Assembly (NCBI GenBank): GCA_005879245.1
Contig: VBLA01000092.1
Coordinates: 1 to 10,536 of the forward strand
Reading direction: 5' to 3'
Length of the DNA stretch: 10,536 nt
Source of the DNA: Deltaproteobacteria bacterium
Lineage (GTDB): Bacteria > Desulfobacterota > Binatia > DP-6
In this document: in pieces, positions 6,009 through 10,536 of the stretch
Position numbering within the stretch: position 1 is the first letter of the stretch
How the letters are laid out: every line of letters starts with the position of its first letter
Made by a program: the position numbers and the translations under genes
The notes under the pieces: model-generated
Database searches by the model: none
What the model was told of the DNA's origin: nothing
What the model saw: only the letters and a program-made list of their open reading frames with translations

Positions 6009-6025
6009 GTTAGGAGGGGAGGGGA

Positions 6026-6445
6026 ATGGTTGCAAAAGGAAAGCGGGGCTTCGCGGCGGGGCATGATCGGCTGGCTGGGCTCTTCGAGCCCGACGTGCTG
6101 CTACCCGCGCAGTTCTTCGCGGCTTTCCGACGGGCAGGCGGGCTCGATCGCGAGCGTCTGCTGATGCTCGCGGTCCTCGAGGATGCCGTCGACTGTTATC
6201 AGAAGTACGCTCACTCGCGGGATCTGCGGGGTCGGCAGGTGTTCGAGGAAGCCCGCGAGTGGGTAACGTCGGTCGACAGGACTTGGCTCTTCTCCTTCGA
6301 GAACATCTGCGACACCCTCGAGATCAGCGCGGAGTACGTTCGCCGTGGTCTCCGGGAATGGCGGGAGAAGAACCAGGGCGGGCGACGGCCGAAGCTTCCG
6401 GTCACGCCCGAGGGGACCGGAGACCTCCGGAAGGCGACCGCGTAG
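6026..6445 (+). CDS. Protein of unknown function with a C-terminal helix-turn-helix-like segment
   Basis: Predicted 139 aa. The start is firm: AGGAGG (6012-6017) lies 8 nt before the ATG. I do not recognise a named domain. Residues 1-25 are basic to neutral and likely flexible. Residues about 26-82 form amphipathic helices, including RERLLMLAVLEDAVDCYQKY (42-61), with a charged stretch HSRDLRGRQVFEEAREWV after it. Residues about 89-114 (FSFENICDTLEISAEYVRRG plus LREWR) look like a helix-turn-helix: 'F-x-x-I-C-x-x-L-x-I-x-x-x-Y-V-R-R-x-L' resembles recognition-helix patterns in small regulators and sigma region 4. The tail (116-139) is basic and rich in Gly/Arg/Lys. A cytoplasmic DNA- or RNA-binding protein is my inference. 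It stands alone between the MFS gene and a convergent operon, with a structured leader of its own. Confidence 0.8.
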   Translation: MVAKGKRGFAAGHDRLAGLFEPDVLLPAQFFAAFRRAGGLDRERLLMLAVLEDAVDCYQKYAHSRDLRGRQVFEEAREWVTSVDRTWLFSFENICDTLEISAEYVRRGLREWREKNQGGRRPKLPVTPEGTGDLRKATA

Positions 6446-6471
6446 CAGTTCGGAGAGAGCGGCCTCGTCGG

Positions 6472-7218
6472 CTACTCGAGATCGACGCGGACACCGCCGA
6501 TCCTCACGCTGCGCTCGGCCGGGCGTAACCCGCGGGCGTGCGCCGCGGCGAGCGCCCGCTCGGCGTTCGTCGCGGAGAACCCGACAGCGGAAATACCTTC
6601 GCCGCACGCGTCCGCGACGGGCACGAACCGGATACGTCCCCCGCTGAGCTCGAGATCGATCGACCCGCCTCCGCCCGGCGCTGTGATGAGGCCAAGCACG
6701 TCTGCCCAGCGCGCCGCCATGCGCGGAGGGTCTTCTGCCTGGACGGTCACGCCCACGATCTGACGCGTGACATCGGTCCGCACGCGTTGCGGCCACTCCG
6801 GGCCACCCCAGCGCCAGGACTCGGGCGGCCGTGGCTGATCGAGCGAGACGATCGCGCCACCCACGTCACGCGGGTGTAGGTGGACCGTGGCGATGTCGTC
6901 GAGCGCGATCTGCCAGACGAGCCGGATGCCGAGGCGGGCAAGCCGGCGCCGATCCGCGTCGAGGTCTTCCGTCTGCAGGATCACCATGTACCCGCCATCT
7001 CCACCATGCCGCTCGAGCCAGCGGCCCGCGGTCGTGTTCTCCTGCACGGGCGAGACGACCTCGAGGAAGGTGTCGCCGACCGGCATGACGGCGTTCCGCA
7101 GCCCGAACTCCGCGACGCCTGGATCGTGGAACGCCACCTCGATCCCGAGAACCGCCGTGAGGTCGGCCACCACCGGATCGAGCTCCCGCGCCACGAGCGC
7201 GACCTGACGAAGGCGCAT
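6472..7218 (-). CDS. VOC superfamily (glyoxalase/dioxygenase-like) two-module protein
   Basis: Predicted 248 aa. The chosen ATG (complement of 7216-7218) lies 5 nt after the stop of the crotonase gene. The frame stays open further upstream, but that part lies antisense-parallel within the crotonase gene and is only a shadow. Module 1 (about 1-128) begins RQVALVARELDPVVADLTAV, then gives GIEVAFHDPG, VGDTFLEVVSPV (47-58, with E53 at a usual metal-ligand place), the conserved GGDGGYMVILQTEDLDA (72-88), and ATVHLHPRDVGGAIVSLD (110-127). Module 2 (about 150-248) starts RQIVGVTVQAEDP and continues RWADVLGL. The fold and the two-module layout match glyoxalase-like VOC proteins, which isomerise, cleave or epimerise small acids or CoA esters using a divalent metal. 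Module 2 shows fewer ligand residues and may be structural. Pairing with a crotonase suggests action on an acyl-CoA intermediate, as in methylmalonyl-CoA epimerase-type enzymes, but this is inference. Confidence 0.8.
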   Translation of the reverse strand: MRLRQVALVARELDPVVADLTAVLGIEVAFHDPGVAEFGLRNAVMPVGDTFLEVVSPVQENTTAGRWLERHGGDGGYMVILQTEDLDADRRRLARLGIRLVWQIALDDIATVHLHPRDVGGAIVSLDQPRPPESWRWGGPEWPQRVRTDVTRQIVGVTVQAEDPPRMAARWADVLGLITAPGGGGSIDLELSGGRIRFVPVADACGEGISAVGFSATNAERALAAAHARGLRPAERSVRIGGVRVDLE

Positions 7219-7223
7219 GGTGA

Positions 7224-8024
7224 TCAGCGACCCTGGAAGCGGGGCTGCCGCTTCTCGACGAAGGCGGTGACGCCTTCGCGGTGGTCGGCGGTCTGTCCAC
7301 AGCGGAGGTGGGTGACGGCTTCGCGATCGAGCATGGTGCGGAAGTCGACGGTGAGCGAGAGGTTCACGTTCTCCTTCATGTAGCGATAGCTGACGAGCGG
7401 GCCGTTCGCGATCCGCGCCGCGATCTGGCGCACCTCGGCGAGAAACGTCTCGTGCGGGAACAGGCGGTTCACGAGCCCGATCCGATCCGCTTCCTCGGCC
7501 GAGAAGACCTCCCCCAGGAAGAAGAGCTCCTTCGCCTTCATCGCGCCGACGCGTCTCGTCAGCTGCCAGGTCGTGCCGAAGTCGCCGCCGAAGCCGACCT
7601 TGGCGAAGGCGGTGCCGAAGCGTGCCCGCTCGGAGGCGAAGCAGAGGTCGCACGAGAGCGCGATGCCGAGCCCGGCACCCGCGGCCGGACCGTTGACCGC
7701 CGCGATCGTGACCTTCGGCATCTCGGACAGCAGCCACGAGAGCTGATGCCACACCCGCTGCCGATCGACCCGTTGCTCGAAAGTCATGGCTTCGTGGGCC
7801 GCCGCGCCCATCGCCGACACATCGCCGCCCGCGCAGAACCCTCGCCCCTCGCCCGTCAGCACGATTGCGCCGACGTCCGGGTCCTCGCCGCAGCGCCGCA
7901 GATGCTCGATCGCCCCCATGATCATCGACTCGGAGAGCGCGTTCAGCTTCCCGGGCCGGTTGAGGGTAAGCGTCGCCACCCGATCGGAGAGCTCGAACTT
8001 GAGGTCATCGCTGTCGGTCGCCAT
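7224..8024 (-). CDS. Enoyl-CoA hydratase/isomerase (crotonase) family protein, PaaG-like active site
   Basis: Predicted 266 aa, typical of the crotonase family, which acts on acyl-CoA thioesters in the cytoplasm. The start is the ATG at 8024 with GGGGAGGG about 6 nt upstream. A longer frame begins at 8135 but would cross the promoter and lacks family similarity. Motifs: VATLTLNRPGKLNALSESM (16-34), the CoA-binding and first oxyanion region GFCAGGD (62-68), the second oxyanion region NGPAAGAGLGIALSCDL (111-127), and FGTAFAKVGFGGDFGTTWQL (137-156). Lined up with classic enoyl-CoA hydratase, both catalytic glutamates are absent (Gly near 120, Phe near 141). An Asp (148) sits where PaaG-type isomerases have one. 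It is therefore more likely an isomerase or another crotonase activity than a hydratase. It lies 5 nt before the VOC gene in one operon and is divergent from an SDR. Confidence 0.9.
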   Translation of the reverse strand: MATDSDDLKFELSDRVATLTLNRPGKLNALSESMIMGAIEHLRRCGEDPDVGAIVLTGEGRGFCAGGDVSAMGAAAHEAMTFEQRVDRQRVWHQLSWLLSEMPKVTIAAVNGPAAGAGLGIALSCDLCFASERARFGTAFAKVGFGGDFGTTWQLTRRVGAMKAKELFFLGEVFSAEEADRIGLVNRLFPHETFLAEVRQIAARIANGPLVSYRYMKENVNLSLTVDFRTMLDREAVTHLRCGQTADHREGVTAFVEKRQPRFQGR

Positions 8025-8051
8025 GAGCACCCTCCCCTCGATTGGCCCGGG

Positions 8052-8080
8052 ACTATAGCGAGGTGGCCAGCGGGGTGGAA
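8052..8080 (-). promoter_or_regulatory. Candidate promoter for the crotonase-VOC operon
   Basis: On the minus strand, TTCCAC (complement of 8075-8080, three of six -35 positions) is followed after 17 bp by TATAGT (complement of 8052-8057, five of six -10 positions). The expected start point is about 20 nt before the ATG, just upstream of the GGGGAGGG ribosome binding site. The same 109-bp gap must also hold the control of the divergent SDR gene, for which I see no clear promoter. Confidence 0.45.
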
Positions 8081-8133
8081 CGCGGCGACTCGCGGCGGAA
8101 CGGTCGATGGTGTAGCAACCCGCCGTATCCCCC

Positions 8134-8934
8134 ATGGGCGGACGGCTTCAGGGCAAGGTCGCGATCGTGGTCGGGGCGGGTCAGACCGCGGGTGACACGA
8201 TCGGCAACGGGCGGGCTACGGCGATCATCTTCGCACGCGAGGGGGCGCGCGTCATGCTGGTCGACCGCGACCTCGCCTCGGCCCGGGAGACCGAATCGAT
8301 GATCCGGCAAGAGGGGGGCGAATCGTTCGCCTGCGAAGCCGACGTCGTCCGGGAGGCGGACTGCCGGGCGTTCGTCGACACCTGCCGGAAGACCTGCGGG
8401 CGGATCGACGTTCTCCACAACAACGTCGGCATCGGCGCCGGCGACGCCGGGCCGGTGCATCTCACGGAGGAAGCCTGGGATCGCATCTTCGCCGTGAACC
8501 TGAAGGGCATGTTCCTCACCTGCAAGCACGTCCTGCCGGTCATGCGGGAGCAGCGGGCCGGCGTGATCATCAACGTCTCCTCGATCGCCTCCGTCTGCTC
8601 GGTCGGGACGCTCGCCTACAAGACGTCGAAGGCGGGGGTGAATGCCCTCACCCACTCGCTCGCGCTGGGTAACGCCCAGCACGGCATCCGTGTGAACGCG
8701 ATCCTGCCGGGGCTCATGAACACGCCGATGGCCATCGAAGGGATCTCCCGCGAGCGCGGCATGCCGAAGCAACGGCTCATCGAGGCGCGCGACGCTCAGG
8801 TCCCGCTGGGGCAAAAGATGGGCACGGCCTGGGACGTCGCCCACGCGGCGCTCTTCCTCGCCTCCGACGAGGCGAAGTTCATCACCGGCGTGCTTCTCCC
8901 CGTGGACGGCGGGCAGAGCGCGAGAATCGGCTGA
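8134..8934 (+). CDS. Short-chain dehydrogenase/reductase (SDR), probably NAD-dependent
   Basis: Predicted 266 aa, a classical-SDR length. Visible motifs are KVAIVVGAGQTAGDTIGNG (8-26) for the nucleotide-binding loop, an acidic residue D44 at the end of the second strand (VMLVDRD) that points to NAD(H) over NADP(H), D70 in CEADV, NNVG (96-99, usually NNAG), N122 in FAVNLKG, S149/S150 in IINVSS, and the catalytic Y162 and K166 in AYKTSKAG. RVNAILPGLMNTPM follows, then the end block FLASDEAKFITGVLLPVDGG (872 nt scale, near 243-262). The glycine loop is about six residues longer than the usual TGxxxGIG. The reaction is reversible oxidation of an alcohol to a ketone. The divergent crotonase-VOC operon suggests a hydroxyacyl or ring-acid substrate, but this is inference. 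The ATG at 8134 has no clear ribosome binding site. Confidence 0.92.
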   Translation: MGGRLQGKVAIVVGAGQTAGDTIGNGRATAIIFAREGARVMLVDRDLASARETESMIRQEGGESFACEADVVREADCRAFVDTCRKTCGRIDVLHNNVGIGAGDAGPVHLTEEAWDRIFAVNLKGMFLTCKHVLPVMREQRAGVIINVSSIASVCSVGTLAYKTSKAGVNALTHSLALGNAQHGIRVNAILPGLMNTPMAIEGISRERGMPKQRLIEARDAQVPLGQKMGTAWDVAHAALFLASDEAKFITGVLLPVDGGQSARIG

Positions 8935-8942
8935 GGATCTAG

Positions 8943-9335
8943 CTAGCGCAGCGTCACGAGGACGCGGCGGTCGCGGGGACCGTCGAGCTCGACCAGCATC
9001 ACGGCCTGCCAGGTTCCGAGACAGAGCCGGCCGTCACGCACCGGAATGGTCTCGCCCGGGCCGAGGATCGCCGCCTGGATGTGTGACGCCGCGTTCCCGT
9101 CGACACGGTCGTGGCGCCACACGCCCGCGGGGATCAGGCGGTCGAGCGCGTCGAGCACGTCCACGCAGACGTTGGGGTCGTCGTTCTCGTTGACGATGAC
9201 GGCGGCGGTGGCGTGCGGCGTGTAGACGCTGCAGAGGCCCTCGGCGAGGCGCGCCTCGGCGACCACGGCCGCGACGCGCTCGGTCAGATCAATCATCTCC
9301 CGCTTGGTGGTCGTGCGTACTTGGAACTCCGTCAC
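8943..9335 (-). CDS. yjbQ: YjbQ family protein (UPF0047, secondary thiamine-phosphate synthase-like)
   Basis: Predicted 130 aa from a GTG start, a standard YjbQ length. A GGAGG ribosome binding site (complement of about 9341-9345) lies roughly 6 nt before the GTG. A longer open frame to 9578 is only overlap with the next gene. The family pattern is nearly complete: VRTTTKREMIDLTERV (6-21), EGLCSVYTPHATAAVIVNE (32-50) with the conserved His41, D59, a second His75 in WRHD, DGNAASHIQAAILG (79-92) with His85, IPVRDGRLCLGTWQAVMLVE (97-116), and DGPRDRRV (118-125). The E. coli member was found to give weak thiamine-phosphate synthase activity when overproduced. The true physiological role is unsettled, so the product name should be read with care. 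Its first 47 bases overlap the end of the L,D-transpeptidase gene, which implies translational coupling. Confidence 0.88.
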   Translation of the reverse strand: MTEFQVRTTTKREMIDLTERVAAVVAEARLAEGLCSVYTPHATAAVIVNENDDPNVCVDVLDALDRLIPAGVWRHDRVDGNAASHIQAAILGPGETIPVRDGRLCLGTWQAVMLVELDGPRDRRVLVTLR

Positions 9336-10362
9336 GGTTTGCCTCCACGCCTCGCTCGATCGCGGCGGCCGGCACCAGCTCGGCTCCGCCCGCGGGCGCC
9401 GGCGACACGCGTACCGGAATGCCACCCGAGTCTTCGAGCGCGCTGACCACGAGCTGCTGGTCCGCGTGGTCGGCGAGTCGCGCGCGCTCGAGGGCAGCGG
9501 TCGCTTCGCGGTAGAGCGCGGGTGCATAGCCGTAGATGTCCTGGTGGGCTTCGATATACACCACCCCCGCCCGCACACCGGCCTTGACCGGCTGGTAGGT
9601 GAACTCGCCAGGGGTGCCCACCGGCACCAGGGGGAAGAATCGCTCGATGTCCTCGGGGTAGAGCCGCACGCAGCCGTGGCTCACCTGCATGCCGACTCCC
9701 CACGGGATGTCCGTTCCGTGAATGCCGTAGAGCGGCAGGGTGAGCTCGATCCGATACTTGCCGAGAGGGTTCTCCGGGTCACCGCCGGGAATGAACGTGC
9801 GCGGGTCATCGCGCTCGGCGATGTGCTCCTTCCGGATCGATTCCGGAATGTTCCATTGCGGGTTGACCGTCTTGCCGCGGACTTTGAACTTCCCGCTGGG
9901 CGTGCGCCAGTCGTCGCGGCCGAGACCGACGGGGTACGTGTAAACCATCGTGGTGTGGGGGTCCTGGGGCGCGCGCCGGTAGAAGAAGAGCCGCATCTCC
10001 GGAATGTTGACGACCAAGCCCTCGTACGAGCAGCAGGGCAGCACCCACTCCGTCGGGAGGAGGATCGTCGCACCGGCCGGGGGCACCCAGGGATCCATCC
10101 CCGGGTTGGCGTCCACGATCTCGTTGTAGCCGAGGTCGTAGTAGCGCGCGAGATCGATCAGGGTATCGCCCTTGCGGATGCGGTAGGTCCGCACCTGCCC
10201 GATCACCGTCTCCGTGGCTGCTCCACCCTTGGGCGGTGTGGGGATCGAGAAGGCGGGGATCGTCTTCTGGACAAACGCGTCCTCGTCGTAGGCTGCGCGC
10301 ACGGTGTCGACGCCGCCTGCCAACGCGAGCGCGGCTATCGCACACGCCAGTCGTCGCATCAT
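9289..10362 (-). CDS. Periplasmic L,D-transpeptidase (YkuD) with LysM domain, ErfK/YbiS-like
   Basis: Predicted 357 aa. A signal peptide is clear: MMRR, hydrophobic LACAIAALALAGGV, and a likely signal peptidase I cut after VRA (about residue 23) or the next Ala. Residues about 59-103 form a LysM peptidoglycan-binding domain (TYRIRKGDTLIDLARYYDLG, then IVDANPGMDPWVP). Residues about 115-250 form the YkuD catalytic domain, with GLVVNIPEMRLFFY (115-128), YPVGLGRDDWRTPSGKFKV (143-161), the catalytic His215 in YGIHGT, and S228-H229-G230-C231-V232-R233 with nucleophile Cys231. Such enzymes make 3-3 crosslinks in peptidoglycan or attach lipoproteins to it. The layout fits the ErfK/YbiS/YcfS group, but which reaction applies is not visible. 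The C-terminal tail (about 285-357) is Ala/Glu-rich and without a domain. The start ATG at 10362 follows GGGGAGAGG. A second ATG at 10359 is equally possible. Confidence 0.92.
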   Translation of the reverse strand: MMRRLACAIAALALAGGVDTVRAAYDEDAFVQKTIPAFSIPTPPKGGAATETVIGQVRTYRIRKGDTLIDLARYYDLGYNEIVDANPGMDPWVPPAGATILLPTEWVLPCCSYEGLVVNIPEMRLFFYRRAPQDPHTTMVYTYPVGLGRDDWRTPSGKFKVRGKTVNPQWNIPESIRKEHIAERDDPRTFIPGGDPENPLGKYRIELTLPLYGIHGTDIPWGVGMQVSHGCVRLYPEDIERFFPLVPVGTPGEFTYQPVKAGVRAGVVYIEAHQDIYGYAPALYREATAALERARLADHADQQLVVSALEDSGGIPVRVSPAPAGGAELVPAAAIERGVEANRDGVPSTHDHQAGDD

Positions 10363-10389
10363 GAGGCCCCCTCTCCCCCCTCACGGGAT

Positions 10390-10418
10390 ACGGTACCGGC
10401 GTCCGCCGGGCGTGACAA
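10390..10418 (-). promoter_or_regulatory. Candidate promoter for the L,D-transpeptidase-YjbQ operon
   Basis: On the minus strand, TTGTCA (complement of 10413-10418, five of six -35 positions) is followed after exactly 17 bp by TACCGT (complement of 10390-10395, three of six -10 positions). The start point would lie about 20 nt before the ATG. Confidence 0.45.
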
Positions 10419-10424
10419 GGTCAC
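10412..10424. repeat. Perfect inverted repeat GTGAC-N3-GTCAC over the -35 box
   Basis: GTGAC (10412-10416), AAG, GTCAC (10420-10424). It covers the -35 hexamer of the transpeptidase promoter, as a repressor operator would. As RNA on either strand it could form only a 5-bp stem with a 3-nt loop, and no U-tract follows. Confidence 0.4.
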
Positions 10425-10439
10425 TCTCGACGAGCGATT

Positions 10440-10536
10440 TCAGAGCGGGACGCCGAGAGCTGCGAGGCGTGCCCGGAGCTCGCCCGCGTCGACGGCGGGG
10501 AGCCCCGCGCCGCGCGGACGGGCGATGGCGACGGCG
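10440..10536 (-). CDS. C-terminal end of an unidentified minus-strand gene
   Basis: A minus-strand frame is open from the window edge for 31 codons and ends at TGA (complement of 10440-10442). The visible end reads AVAIARPRGAGLPAVDAG followed by ELRARLAALGVPL. Almost all third codon positions are G or C, and the amino-acid make-up (Ala, Leu, Arg, Val, with an amphipathic last helix) looks like a genuine protein C terminus. I cannot name the family from this piece. If real, it is transcribed toward the L,D-transpeptidase gene on the same strand, with a 77-bp gap that holds that gene's own candidate promoter. Confidence 0.5.
   Translation of the reverse strand, partial: AVAIARPRGAGLPAVDAGELRARLAALGVPL

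Noticed and set aside
6432..6475. GTAGC…GCTAC pairing that includes both convergent stop codons
   Set aside because: Only a 5-bp stem with a very long loop. It is probably chance, and no U-tract follows.
7219..7752. N-terminal extension of the VOC frame into the crotonase gene
   Set aside because: These codons lie in a different frame of a well-supported gene, and the VOC fold begins exactly at the ATG at 7218.
8025..8135. 37-residue N-terminal extension of the crotonase
   Set aside because: It would run through the TATAGT promoter candidate and a good ribosome binding site, and has no family similarity.
7281..8195. 304-codon + strand frame
   Set aside because: Antisense to the crotonase gene, which has full family motifs. 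The translation is low-complexity, charged and without a domain.
8053..8844. 263-codon - strand frame
   Set aside because: Antisense to the SDR gene, which has all catalytic motifs.
9336..9578. 81-residue N-terminal extension of YjbQ
   Set aside because: It lies within the L,D-transpeptidase gene in another frame. YjbQ proteins start near the chosen GTG, which has a GGAGG site.
1..10536. CRISPR array, insertion sequence, integron, phage or defence island
   Set aside because: No regularly spaced repeats, transposase or integrase motifs, or terminal inverted repeats were seen. Gene content is ordinary chromosomal metabolism and envelope.

Overview
This is a gene-dense, high-GC chromosomal stretch with Shine-Dalgarno sites (GGAGG-like) ahead of most but not all genes. 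The content is plant/alphaproteobacterial-type glutamate-cysteine ligase, a luciferase-like oxidoreductase, a crotonase, an SDR, and a LysM plus YkuD periplasmic transpeptidase. This suggests a Gram-negative, metabolically versatile soil or sediment bacterium, for example an uncultured Methylomirabilota/Rokubacteria, Binatota or deltaproteobacterial-type lineage. The taxonomic guess is inference from gene content only. I see no rRNA, tRNA, CRISPR array, insertion sequence or phage gene.

Layout. At the left edge is the C-terminal end of an isoprenylcysteine-methyltransferase-like membrane protein (+). It is followed by a membrane-anchored DUF2939-like protein that carries a C-terminal SPOR domain (+). 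A gene-poor gap of about 420 bp follows. It starts with a strong long-stem hairpin and ends with two small hairpins next to a convergent luciferase-like oxidoreductase gene (-). That gene is divergent from a DoxX-family membrane gene (+), whose upstream region has a consensus -35 box next to a 12-bp-phased direct repeat. Next come glutamate-cysteine ligase (+), a pair of hairpins, and a TetA-like MFS exporter (+). A 174-bp leader with several hairpins then leads into a 139-aa protein of unknown function (+).

Right half. A crotonase and a two-module VOC/glyoxalase-like protein form a tight two-gene minus-strand operon (5-nt gap). It is divergent from an SDR dehydrogenase (+). The three look like a small acyl-CoA or aromatic-acid catabolic module, although no substrate can be read from the sequence. 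At the right end are an L,D-transpeptidase-like protein and a YjbQ-family protein. Both are on the minus strand and overlap by 47 nt. Beyond them lies the 3' end of one more minus-strand gene.

Common threads are redox and thiol metabolism (DoxX, glutathione synthesis, luciferase-like oxidoreductase) and the cell envelope (SPOR, YkuD). I found no clear defence system or other new multi-gene system. The least explained elements are the orphan 139-aa protein with its structured leader, the DUF2939-SPOR fusion, and a crotonase that lacks both hydratase glutamates.
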